64,000 nucleotides of DNA from Antrihabitans stalagmiti (lineage in GTDB: Bacteria > Actinomycetota > Actinomycetes > Mycobacteriales > Mycobacteriaceae), in the NCBI RefSeq assembly GCF_016482825.1, contig NZ_JAEMNV010000001.1, positions 310,001 through 374,000 on the forward strand, in the 5' to 3' direction. Position 1 is the stretch's first letter. Each line of letters opens with the position of its first letter. The notes beneath the pieces were generated by a model. That model worked only from the letters and a program-made list of their open reading frames with translations, ran no database searches and had not been told where the DNA came from. This document shows positions 17,329 to 25,578 of this stretch, piece by piece. The position numbers and the translations under genes were made by a program.

Positions 17329-18872
17329 TTGCTTCCCCCGAAGCCGAGACGGCGACGCAGGCCACGCGCACCGGAGGCACGCATAACAGCCATCGCGAAC
17401 TTCACCTTGGGCGGTGAGTACGGGAACCAGATCAGTTCCTTTTGTTGCGTCGGCATTCGTGGTGTGGTGATCGCCTGGACGCGGCAGTACTTCCGCACAC
17501 CGGCCGCGCCGCCCCATCGTGCGCCGACGCCGGACTCCTTCCAGCCGCCCATGGGCAGTGCGAAGCTGAACAGGTTCGCACCGGAGTCGTTGATGTTCAC
17601 CGCACCAGCCTCCAACTGCCGTGCGACGCGGTCACCGCGCTCTTTGTCAGTGGTCCACACCGTCGCCGACAAGCCGTAGACGGAGTCGTTCGCCATCCGG
17701 ATTGCCTCGGCTTCGTCGGCAACCTTCATGATCGGCAACGTCGGGCCGAACGTCTCTTCGCGGATGCAGCTCATCGAATGGTCGACGTCGACGAGGACCG
17801 TCGGTTCGAAGAAAGTGCCTGTCGCGCCGGGCTTTCCGCCCACCGTAACGCGAGCACCGGCCGCAACGGCTTCCTCGATGTGCCGGGCAACTATGTCGCG
17901 CTGGTTGGCGTTGGCAAGGGCGCCGACATCGTGGCGATACTCGCGACCGTCCTGGCCTTGCCGCAGTTCCCCGACATGTTTGGTCAGCTTCGCGACGAAT
18001 TCGTCGTACACGGGCGCTTCGACGTAGACGCGCTCGACCGAGATGCAGACCTGGCCCGAGTTGAACAGGCCGCCCCATGCGATTCCGTAGGCCGCACGGT
18101 CGAGATCGGCGTCGGCAAGTACCAGTGCGGGATCCTTGCCGCCGAGTTCGAGGCTGTAGGGGAGCAACCGTTCGGCACACGCCTTCGCGATCGCCTTTCC
18201 GGTTCGAGTCGAACCCGTGAACTGGACGTAGTCGACGTTGTCGACGACGGCTGCGCCTGTCTCGCCCAACCCGGTCGCAAGTTCCAGTACCGGCGGCGCG
18301 CCGATGGCCTTCCAGCCACGAACCAGTTCCGCACCGCCGAGTGGCGTCACCTCGGACGGCTTGAGCAAGACGGCGGCACCGGCGATAAGGGCCGGAATCA
18401 CGTCGAGGCCCGGCATCGCGAACGGGAAGTTCCATGGCGTGATCACGCCGACGACCTGATGTGGGCGGTACACGGTCGTCAGCTTCTTGACCATGCCGAG
18501 CGGGTTGTGCGGTGACGGATGCTCGTCGGCGAGGAACGCCGCTGCATTCTTTGCGTAGTAACCGATGAGATCGGCCACGAAGGGTGGCTCGATGCTGGCG
18601 TCGACCCGAGGCTTGGACGTTTCGGACTGCACAACATCGACGATGTGGTCGGCGTTGTCGAAGATCCAATCCTGCAGTTTCAGAAGCCATTCCGCGCGAC
18701 CCCGTGGTCCGATCGCCTCCCACTCCGGCTGGTACAGCCGTAGTTCGCGGACTTTCGCCGCCACGTCGTCGGCTGTTTCGATGGGGACCGTTCCGACCGA
18801 GCGCCCGTCTGCGGGGTTGTGCACCTCGATGATCCGAGGGTCGGCTGTCGGTTTTGCGTCGGCTGTGGTCAT
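17325..18872 (-). CDS. NAD(P)-dependent aldehyde dehydrogenase, succinic semialdehyde dehydrogenase-like
   Basis: 515 residues of the ALDH superfamily. Visible are TPWNFPFAMPG (cofactor-binding Asn), FTGSTRTGKAIA, the general base in LELGGKDPALV, the catalytic Cys in NSGQVCISVERVYV and EETFGPTLPIMKV. The long C-terminal tail and overall sequence resemble actinobacterial GabD2-type enzymes. An AGGAGG lies at ideal spacing before ATG 18872. It is the first gene of an operon with the SDR. A spaced inverted repeat lies just upstream of the start and may be an operator. Confidence 0.85.
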   Translation of the reverse strand: MTTADAKPTADPRIIEVHNPADGRSVGTVPIETADDVAAKVRELRLYQPEWEAIGPRGRAEWLLKLQDWIFDNADHIVDVVQSETSKPRVDASIEPPFVADLIGYYAKNAAAFLADEHPSPHNPLGMVKKLTTVYRPHQVVGVITPWNFPFAMPGLDVIPALIAGAAVLLKPSEVTPLGGAELVRGWKAIGAPPVLELATGLGETGAAVVDNVDYVQFTGSTRTGKAIAKACAERLLPYSLELGGKDPALVLADADLDRAAYGIAWGGLFNSGQVCISVERVYVEAPVYDEFVAKLTKHVGELRQGQDGREYRHDVGALANANQRDIVARHIEEAVAAGARVTVGGKPGATGTFFEPTVLVDVDHSMSCIREETFGPTLPIMKVADEAEAIRMANDSVYGLSATVWTTDKERGDRVARQLEAGAVNINDSGANLFSFALPMGGWKESGVGARWGGAAGVRKYCRVQAITTPRMPTQQKELIWFPYSPPKVKFAMAVMRASGARGLRRRLGFGGSK

Positions 18873-18889
18873 CGTCGACCTCCTGCGTC

Positions 18890-18939
18890 ATTGTGTCTTC
18901 GCTGTGATTCAACACACTCGACTATGAGATTGACACAAT
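18890..18939 (-). promoter_or_regulatory. Inverted repeat ATTGTGTC / GACACAAT upstream of the aldehyde dehydrogenase operon
   Basis: The left arm attgtgtc (18890-18897) and right arm gacacaat (18932-18939) are perfect 8-bp inverted copies with 34 bases between them. On the minus strand the right arm carries a TTGTGT -35-like box, CATAGT in the spacer is a possible -10, and the left arm ends 18 bases before the ATG. The placement fits a repressor site around the start of transcription. No regulator gene flanks it, so this is a prediction. Confidence 0.35.
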
Positions 18940-19152
18940 TTCGGCGCACTCGCTTGGCGCCCAGGTTCAAACGAGTGCTGTCCATTTGTACTTCGGATAC
19001 AAACCCGGCGCGACAGCTGCGCTAGGGCTCATGTTTGTGCACCCGAAGCCCGGGTAAGCACCTGCCAAGAGTCGTTCGCTTCCCGGGAAACGGCCGACTC
19101 CAGGGCACGCCGGTTCAACTCCTGCAGCCGGCGCGCCCGACCCTAATTCGAC

Positions 19153-19785
19153 CTAGCCGACATCCGCGGTCGCTCCGGCGTCGACGACCGGATGTCGGGT
19201 CACCGCAAACACTTCCACGATCTTCGCGCAGAAGGCAGGCAGATCGTCGGGATTGCGACTGGACACCAGGCCGTGATCGTCGACGACCTCCTCGTCGACG
19301 ACTATGCCTCCCGCGTTGCGAATATCGGTCCGGATGCTCGGGTACGACGTCAGCGTCCGGCCGCGCACGACATCGGCCTCGACCAGGGTCCAGGCTCCGT
19401 GACAGATGACACCGACAGGCTTTCCGGCGGCGAAAAAGCTCTTGACGAAGTCGACGACCTCGGTGCTCTGCCTCAGCGTGTCCGGATTCGTTGTCCCTCC
19501 TGGCAATACGAGAGCTTCGAAGTCGTCGGCCGACACATCAGAGATTGCCCGATCGACGGTGAAGACGTCGGCAGCCTCGGTGTCATGGTTCATAGCCTGA
19601 ATCTCGCCGACTTCGAGCGACACAAGTTCGGTCGTTCCGCCCGCATCGAAGATGGCTGCACGGGGTTCGGTCAGCTCGACCTGTTCGACGCCGTTCGTGG
19701 CGAGTATGGCTACCCGAATGCCCGCCAGTACGTGCTCCGGCACATCGGTCCGTTCGGCATCGGTCGTTGTTTCTTCGGTTGTCAT
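19153..19785 (-). CDS. DJ-1/PfpI family protein
   Basis: 210 residues from ATG 19785. A DJ-1/PfpI flavodoxin-like domain spans residues about 20-205: VAILATNGVEQVEL, the conserved DFEALVLPGG, the nucleophile elbow PVGVICHGAWTLVEAD (Cys) and VVDDHGLVSSRNPDDLP. Relatives include the YhbO/Pfp group linked to protein deglycation and stress. The gene stands alone, divergent from the DUF5709 gene. In the 280 bases beyond its stop nothing convincing is coded, though a short minus-strand open stretch ending at 19029 has coding-like composition. Confidence 0.85.
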   Translation of the reverse strand: MTTEETTTDAERTDVPEHVLAGIRVAILATNGVEQVELTEPRAAIFDAGGTTELVSLEVGEIQAMNHDTEAADVFTVDRAISDVSADDFEALVLPGGTTNPDTLRQSTEVVDFVKSFFAAGKPVGVICHGAWTLVEADVVRGRTLTSYPSIRTDIRNAGGIVVDEEVVDDHGLVSSRNPDDLPAFCAKIVEVFAVTRHPVVDAGATADVG

Positions 19786-19864
19786 TGATGTTGGATTCCC
19801 GTGGCCGCTCGCTCGGAAACCTGCAGGCCGTTTCGTCGTGGCGGATTCGGGTATGGCGGTGAAC

Positions 19865-20194
19865 ATGGCAGGCAAAGAAACCGAAGTCGAAGGATCGACA
19901 GGCGAATACAGCATCGACTCCGAAGATCAGCTTCAACCAGAGGACACCCTCGTGGATTCCGGGGTCGATGATGTTCTCGATGCGGGTATCGCTCCGGAGG
20001 AACGTTCTGCCGGGATCGACAAGTTCGGCGTCACGGCCGCTGAGCAGGCCGAAGGTGAGAGCCTCGACCGCAAGCTCGCGCAGGAGGTCCCCGACGTCCT
20101 CGAGCAGGTTAGCGACGACGTCACGGATCTGAACGCGGTCGATGCCGAATTGCTGGACGAGGTCGACCCGATCGATCTGGAGGAGCAGGTGTGA
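19865..20194 (+). CDS. Small acidic DUF5709 family protein
   Basis: 109 residues from ATG 19865 (an in-frame ATG also lies at 19853). The segment GEYSIDSEDQLQPEDTLVD followed by GVDDVLDAGIAPEER is the DUF5709 signature found in actinobacteria. The protein is strongly acidic and likely flexible. No function is known for the family. The next small gene starts within its stop codon (TGATG), after AGGAG at ideal spacing, so the two are translationally coupled. Confidence 0.8.
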   Translation: MAGKETEVEGSTGEYSIDSEDQLQPEDTLVDSGVDDVLDAGIAPEERSAGIDKFGVTAAEQAEGESLDRKLAQEVPDVLEQVSDDVTDLNAVDAELLDEVDPIDLEEQV

Positions 20195-20415
20195 TGAGCG
20201 AACAGCCCGATAACGACAGCGAGACCCAGGCCAAGATCGATGAGATTCAAGTACCGCCGGAAGGTGGACACGAGCGCGACCGCGACCTTGCCGAGATCGT
20301 GAACAACATCGAAGAAAGCGTCACCGAGGAGCGGCGATCGGAAGGCAATCCTGGCAATGCCGACGATCGTGAGGCGACGGAACCCGTCGTCAGTGAGGAT
20401 CAGGCGCCGGAGTAG
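20194..20415 (+). CDS. Small acidic hypothetical protein, coupled to DUF5709
   Basis: 73 residues beginning MSEQPDNDSETQAKIDEIQ. It is highly charged, has no hydrophobic segment and no recognisable domain, and is probably disordered. The AGGAG at 20181-20185 and the one-base overlap with the upstream stop support ATG 20194. Its last 26 bases overlap, in the opposite direction, the 3' end of the DUF2254 gene. Function unknown. Confidence 0.6.
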   Translation: MSEQPDNDSETQAKIDEIQVPPEGGHERDRDLAEIVNNIEESVTEERRSEGNPGNADDREATEPVVSEDQAPE

Positions 20416-22594
20416 CTGGGCCGACCACCAGCGGATGTGTCCGGGTGGACCGGCCGCTCTCGGAACCCAAACCTTGCGGGTCGGGCACTCGTGCCAGCAT
20501 GGCGTCCAGAGCGTCCGGCCATTCGCGTTCGATTCGGGCATCGAGCGCGGCGATTCGATCGAGCAGTGGCTTGTGCTGGTCGGGCGGGCACGCTGCGATC
20601 AACGTCGTGAACATCGATCGCAGCCGACGTTGCACCTGAGTCGAATGCGTGCTGTAGTGGCGGACCTCGTCCGTCGCGACGGCAACGTAGTCGGCCCAGC
20701 TCTGCTGATAGCCGCGAATGCGGGACAACTGCGAATGTGCAGATTCGCGTCGCACGCGCTCCGCGAGCAGTAACAGCAGATCCTCGATGTGGTCGATCGC
20801 CTGTACCGCTCGACCTGGATCCGTCACGGCAGGCGAGAGGGCTTTGAGTGCGATGTCGACGATCGTCTGAAGGGCGGCAACGGGACTGATCATCGGGCTG
20901 TTCATCTCGCCGAACAGCAGGCAGTCGAGAAGTTGATGTTCGCGCACGCGTTCCGTGGGTCCGTAGATCGTGAACAGTGGTGATTCGAGTGCGACGAACT
21001 CGCCGATACTCGGTTCGACCGCAGCGTTCACACCCCAGCGGATGGCGAGGCGCTGGATGCGAGCGACGTTGACCGCCAACAGAACTCGACCGTCTGCAGC
21101 CGGCCGACGCAGGCGGATGGTGGTGGGTTCGCCGAGTGCGGCGGCGATCGGTTCGACTGCGGGCAGGTCGGTTGCGCGTTCGGACGCCTCGCCCGGGTAG
21201 GACCGCAGGATCGCGTCGCGACCCTGAGTCGCGGTCCACCGGAGCAAGCGGCCCGGGTTGAGGACCGACGCGACCTTTGCGACGAGCGCTATCAACAGGA
21301 AAACGCTGACGAAGGCCAGTGCAAACGCGATGACCGTGGATACGACGGGTTCCGAGGTCTCGCTGTCGAGCGCGAGATCCAACGCGATGATCAGCGAGAA
21401 GACGAAGGTGGACAGGAACATTCCGATCGACCACCGCAGCAGCGGATCGTGCTGCAGGATCGGCACGATCTTCACCGATATCTGCGCCGCGCCCGTCTGC
21501 ATCGCCAGGGTCAGCGCAGTGAAAACCAAGCCGGTGAGGGTGACCATGCCGCCGGCGATGACGCTGAGCAGCGTCGCGGTCGACCCGTGATCGGTTCCGC
21601 CGCCGACGATGTCGCCTGCTCCGGTTGCCGCATCGGCATCGATCGTGACGAAAACGAACGCTGCAATGATCGAGGTGACAACCAAGACCATCGGTAAGCG
21701 CCACGACGGTGTCGGACGCAGGCGCTGTCGGGTCAGCCGCCAGCGCAACGCGGTCAGCAGAGCGTTGGGAGCGGTCTCCCGCGCGGGTAAGGCGGCGATC
21801 TCAGGCTCGGCCAGCAGTTGCGGCAGGTCCGCCGGTACACCGAAGCGCCCGGACACCGCTTCTTGCAGAACGATTTTCGCGCGAATCACGGGTTCTCTCA
21901 GCCGCTGTTCGCGGGCAACGGCTTTCGCGAACTTCCTCGGTTTGTTGGTGTAGCGCCATCGCGCCCACGGTGCGTTGGGTCGGCTCAGTCGGATGGAGCC
22001 GACGATGAGCAACGGGACGATGAAGATGCCGAGGAGTCCGGTCCACACTTTGCCTTTGAGCAACGTGATGACAACGAGCAGCAGTTCGATCGCCAAACCG
22101 ACGAGAACAACGATCAGGTTGAGGGTGTTGGGATCCTTGCGGAAATCGTCGAAGTCACCGGACAATCCGATGGGGTGTAGACCGAGGAGAAACAGGGTCA
22201 GGATCGCGATCGCCACGAACACCGCGTCGATCGACGACCGGCCTTCCTCAGCCCAGTACACATCGCGCAAATGCAGTACCAGTGCGAATTCGTCCAGCAC
22301 CAGTGCACTGCCGACACCGAACACCGACGCGAGAATGCAATTGGGGACCGGGGTTTCCTCGCTGGCGAGTATGACGAGGCCGAAACCCGACAGCAGCATC
22401 ATCACGAGGCCGAACATCACGTGATGGATGTGCATGCCGCCGGGCGTGACATTTCCCGGCCACCAGGACACTTCGGCACGAATCATTCGCACGCTGAACC
22501 TGATGAACAGAAACGCGAGCAAAAATGCGACGAGCATAAAGAACAGGGGGAGTCGGCCGGTGTCGACGATCGCCTCCGAGAACCATCGGCTCAT
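20390..22594 (-). CDS. Large membrane protein: N-terminal multi-helix domain joined to a DUF2254 domain
   Basis: 734 residues from ATG 22594 (a TTG at 22603 is an alternative). Residues 1-205 hold about six transmembrane helices with a His-rich turn PGGMHIHHVMFG; this is not part of DUF2254. From about 305 a typical DUF2254 begins: SWRLPMVLVVTSIIAAFVFV, then SVIAGGMVTLTGLVFTALTLA, QHDPLLRWSIGMFL, and a soluble C terminus with GREFVALE-like GEFVALESPLF and ALSPAVTDPGRAVQAIDHI. DUF2254 proteins are widespread but uncharacterised. The extra N-terminal domain makes this an unusual fusion. Its 3' end overlaps the small acidic gene by 26 bases. Confidence 0.75.
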   Translation of the reverse strand: MSRWFSEAIVDTGRLPLFFMLVAFLLAFLFIRFSVRMIRAEVSWWPGNVTPGGMHIHHVMFGLVMMLLSGFGLVILASEETPVPNCILASVFGVGSALVLDEFALVLHLRDVYWAEEGRSSIDAVFVAIAILTLFLLGLHPIGLSGDFDDFRKDPNTLNLIVVLVGLAIELLLVVITLLKGKVWTGLLGIFIVPLLIVGSIRLSRPNAPWARWRYTNKPRKFAKAVAREQRLREPVIRAKIVLQEAVSGRFGVPADLPQLLAEPEIAALPARETAPNALLTALRWRLTRQRLRPTPSWRLPMVLVVTSIIAAFVFVTIDADAATGAGDIVGGGTDHGSTATLLSVIAGGMVTLTGLVFTALTLAMQTGAAQISVKIVPILQHDPLLRWSIGMFLSTFVFSLIIALDLALDSETSEPVVSTVIAFALAFVSVFLLIALVAKVASVLNPGRLLRWTATQGRDAILRSYPGEASERATDLPAVEPIAAALGEPTTIRLRRPAADGRVLLAVNVARIQRLAIRWGVNAAVEPSIGEFVALESPLFTIYGPTERVREHQLLDCLLFGEMNSPMISPVAALQTIVDIALKALSPAVTDPGRAVQAIDHIEDLLLLLAERVRRESAHSQLSRIRGYQQSWADYVAVATDEVRHYSTHSTQVQRRLRSMFTTLIAACPPDQHKPLLDRIAALDARIEREWPDALDAMLARVPDPQGLGSESGRSTRTHPLVVGPATPAPDPH

Positions 22595-22786
22595 AACTGA
22601 CAACTATGCGTCCGAAATCGGACCCGTGCAGCGCAAATGCCGGTTTGTCAGGACCGCAGTTCCCGCTGCCACAATGCCCACCGGATTTCGAGCAGCTGTG
22701 ACGCATACTCGTATTACGGCAAACCTGCGGCACGTCGCGGCGCTGCATGGTCGGATTACTGGTCACAGAACCCGAAGGGAGACACG

Positions 22787-24196
22787 GTGGAGTCCGACGC
22801 GATGGACCCGAGCGTGTTTCGTTCGGTCGTTGCGCGATCGCCCGACCTTGTCATGCTGTCGGAATTCGTCTCGGGGCGAGTGCTTTATCTGAACCCCGCG
22901 GGTGTCCGTCTCGTCGGTCTCGAAGATCTCGACGACGCCTGTACCCGCCACACGGCGGACTTCGTGACGGCGGTCGGTGCGCTGTCGAACGCCGAACTCG
23001 AAGCAGGTCTTGCCGGTTGCGGCGACTGGTCGGGATTCAGCGAGGTCAACAACTTTCGGACCGGCGAGGCGATTCCGGTGACCATTGCGGTGTACGTACT
23101 GGTGCGCGACACCGCCGGACCGGCCCTGATCGTCACGACTGCGCGTGATCATCGTCATTCGCGGCAGCAGGAGCAGCGGCTCGAGCAGGCACTCGAAGCG
23201 GCGGCGCAGCGCGCATGCGAGCAACAATCGTTGGCCGCGCTGAGCGAGCTCGCCGTCGGTTCCGACCTCGACACCGTTCTCACTGCAGCGACCGCGGCCG
23301 CAGCAGCCATGGTGGGAATGGAATGTTCGTCGGTGTCCCGGATCGCCGCCGACGGGGAGACGCTGAACGTTCTCGCTTACACCGGACCTGCTCCTGCGCC
23401 GACGACGCTCGGTAGCGGTGCAGCGTCGCAGGCGGGATACGCGTGGGCAACCGGTTCGATCGTCGTATGTCCCGACAGAGCGGACGAAACACGCTTCGCG
23501 ACAACGGGTATGGTTGCGCGAGGGCTGCAGAGCGGCATCAGTTTGCCGATCGGCGAAGACATCCTGTGGGGCGTGCTGACGACCCACAGCACAAGCGTGC
23601 GGTGTTACACACAGCGAGACCTCTCGTTTCTCGCGGCAGTCGCAGCGGTCGTGTCGGCTGCGATTCGCCGCATCGAACTGGAAGCTCGATTGCGGCACCA
23701 AAGTCTGCACGACCCTTTGACCGGACTTCCGAACCGCGTATTGGCATTCGAACGTATCGACGCGGCGTTGGGCGGCGCGCATGCGGCCGGGTCGCGCTGT
23801 GCGTTGTTGCTGATCGATCTCGACGACTTCAAGACCATCAACGACAGCCTGGGGCACAACGCTGGCGACTCCGCCTTGATAGGTCTTGCCCAGCGGCTCA
23901 CCGCTGCGGTCCGCCCGGACGACACCGTTGCGCGCCTCGGCGGCGACGAATTCGTCGTCGTCTGCGCAGATATCGACAATCTCGAGGCGGCCATCGACAT
24001 TGCCACCCGCATCAATACAGCGATCACCTCGGTCGACGCGGGTGACGCCGGATCGGTCAGCTTCAGTGCAAGTATCGGCGTCGCGATATCGGACGAATCC
24101 AGCACTCCGGACGATCTGATCCGCCGCGCCGATCAGGCGATGTACAGCGCGAAAGCCCTTGGCCCGGGCCAATACTCCGTCTCCGACGTTGCGTAG
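22787..24196 (+). CDS. PAS-GAF-GGDEF diguanylate cyclase, soluble
   Basis: 469 residues from GTG 22787, which follows GAAGGGAG. A PAS-like domain occupies about 10-120 (SPDLVMLSEF, YLNPAGVRLVGL), a short coiled linker follows, then a GAF domain at about 150-300 (DLDTVLTAATAAAAAMVG, GLQSGISLPIG). The C-terminal GGDEF domain has DPLTGLPNRVLAFERID, LIDLDDFKTINDSLGH, RLGGDEFVVVC with the intact GGDEF loop, and ADQAMYSAKALG. It should produce cyclic di-GMP under control of its sensory domains; the ligands are unknown. No transmembrane segment. It is the second GGDEF protein in this window. Confidence 0.9.
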   Translation: MESDAMDPSVFRSVVARSPDLVMLSEFVSGRVLYLNPAGVRLVGLEDLDDACTRHTADFVTAVGALSNAELEAGLAGCGDWSGFSEVNNFRTGEAIPVTIAVYVLVRDTAGPALIVTTARDHRHSRQQEQRLEQALEAAAQRACEQQSLAALSELAVGSDLDTVLTAATAAAAAMVGMECSSVSRIAADGETLNVLAYTGPAPAPTTLGSGAASQAGYAWATGSIVVCPDRADETRFATTGMVARGLQSGISLPIGEDILWGVLTTHSTSVRCYTQRDLSFLAAVAAVVSAAIRRIELEARLRHQSLHDPLTGLPNRVLAFERIDAALGGAHAAGSRCALLLIDLDDFKTINDSLGHNAGDSALIGLAQRLTAAVRPDDTVARLGGDEFVVVCADIDNLEAAIDIATRINTAITSVDAGDAGSVSFSASIGVAISDESSTPDDLIRRADQAMYSAKALGPGQYSVSDVA

Positions 24197-24202
24197 CGAA
24201 CC

Positions 24203-24832
24203 TCAGACGAGTCCGCCTGCCCGCGCGACGGACGTCGGCATGCCGTGCCCGACGACGAAGACATCGATGATGACGTCCTCGTCGCTGTACCGCGCGAGCG
24301 GCACCAACCCCCCGGTCGAGTGCGCGACGGCATGGACTTCGTCACCGGTCATCGGATAGTCGGCAACGGGGTGTCGCCAGTGGACGAACACCACGGTGGC
24401 GCCGAATTCGGCGTGATCGACGGCGTCGTCGCAGGCGGTTCGTAAGGCATGCAGATCCAGGTAGTACCCGACCTCGCTGATCACGATCAGATCGAAACGT
24501 TCGTCGGGCCAGGTGTCGCCGAGCGCCCACCTCCGCAGTTCGACTCCGGCTACGTCCGCCAGTCTGGTCCGTGCCGACGCGAGTGCACTGTCGGCCACGT
24601 CGGTCGCCAGCACCCGGTTGCACCGCGTCGCCAGCGCTTCGGTCAGTACACCGATCGAGCATCCCGGCTCGAATGCGTTGCGGTAGGTGGGTTTCGGTAG
24701 TGCAGCAAGGGTGAGGGCGCGTTTGCGCTCCTCGTACCAGCGGGATCGAAACTCCCACGGATCGTGGTTCTTCTCGTACATGTCGTCGAAATAGCTCGGC
24801 GGCAGACTGCTTTCGTTCCGATCGCTGGTCAT
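24203..24832 (-). CDS. NodS-like class I SAM-dependent methyltransferase
   Basis: 209 residues from ATG 24832, overlapping the PIG-L stop (ATGA). Motif I is NAFEPGCSIGVLTEALA, the acidic end of strand 2 is VLATDVAD, and FDLIVISEVGYYL is motif IV. FDDMYEKNHDPWEFRSRWYEERKR is the N-terminal feature of NodS-type enzymes, which N-methylate deacetylated amino sugars in rhizobial Nod factors. Since a PIG-L N-deacetylase precedes it, methylation of a freshly exposed amine is a reasonable inference. It is the last gene of a four-gene operon. Confidence 0.85.
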   Translation of the reverse strand: MTSDRNESSLPPSYFDDMYEKNHDPWEFRSRWYEERKRALTLAALPKPTYRNAFEPGCSIGVLTEALATRCNRVLATDVADSALASARTRLADVAGVELRRWALGDTWPDERFDLIVISEVGYYLDLHALRTACDDAVDHAEFGATVVFVHWRHPVADYPMTGDEVHAVAHSTGGLVPLARYSDEDVIIDVFVVGHGMPTSVARAGGLV

Positions 24833-25578
24833 ACGAAGAAGGTCTCCGATCGACCGGCGAAGCGCTCGAGGACGTGTGGCGGCAGGATCGGTCGATCGGC
24901 GGGATGCGTCGACGCCGCAATCGTCTGGCTGGAGTATTCGTCGATCGCGGCCAGCTTCGTACGAACTATCTTGGCCGGGAGCGCAAGTGTGCGAGCGCGA
25001 TCGCTCGGTACCACGGAGTCGTCGGGATGGGCCCACTGAAACATCCACACGGGGAACTCGAGCAGGGTTGCGCCGCTACTTGTACATGCGGCCGCAGTGG
25101 CTCGCCCAACCGCTTCGTGGTCGGGATGACCGTCGTTTCGCCACGTCGTAGCGCACCACACGTCTGGGCCGGTCTCACGGAAGAGAACACCCCGAAGAGC
25201 GCTTGTCAGTTCGTCTTCGCGCGAGCCGACAGCACCGTCCGGAAACCCCAGTCGCGTGGGTGCCTGCGCGCCGACAACACGAGCCGCCCGCCGGGATTCC
25301 TCGATGCGCAGGCTTGCGAGTGCGCGCGGAGTGTAGGACGCCGAGCCCGGATATGCGCCTTCGCCATCGGTGACGATCACAACCGTCACCGGAATGTCGT
25401 TGCTACGCGCGAGCGCAATCAAGCCGCCAGCGCCGAGTATCTCGTCGTCTGGATGGGGGGCGACGACGACGAGCCGCTGACACGATTCGATCTCCAATGC
25501 CCGATGCTCTGCGCCCCAAGCCGTCCACAGGTGTGCCGGGGTGCCTTCGTCGTCGAGATCTATCAGCGGTTGTGCCAC
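24829..25578 (-). CDS. PIG-L family deacetylase (LmbE-like)
   Basis: 249 residues. The zinc site is visible as VVAPHPDDEILGAGG (catalytic Asp and two ligands) and the third-ligand motif NDGHPDHEAVG. PIG-L/LmbE enzymes remove acetyl groups from N-acetylglucosamine-containing substrates, as MshB does in mycothiol synthesis. This protein differs from MshB in length and context. Its start overlaps the acyl-CoA dehydrogenase-like gene by 16 bases and its stop overlaps the methyltransferase start by 4. Confidence 0.88.
   Translation of the reverse strand: MAQPLIDLDDEGTPAHLWTAWGAEHRALEIESCQRLVVVAPHPDDEILGAGGLIALARSNDIPVTVVIVTDGEGAYPGSASYTPRALASLRIEESRRAARVVGAQAPTRLGFPDGAVGSREDELTSALRGVLFRETGPDVWCATTWRNDGHPDHEAVGRATAAACTSSGATLLEFPVWMFQWAHPDDSVVPSDRARTLALPAKIVRTKLAAIDEYSSQTIAASTHPADRPILPPHVLERFAGRSETFFV

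Noticed and set aside
19090..19140. tRNA-like GGTTCAA stretch
   Set aside because: The bases beside it do not form a T arm or an acceptor stem; only a 6-bp hairpin (19108-19113 with 19128-19133) is present.
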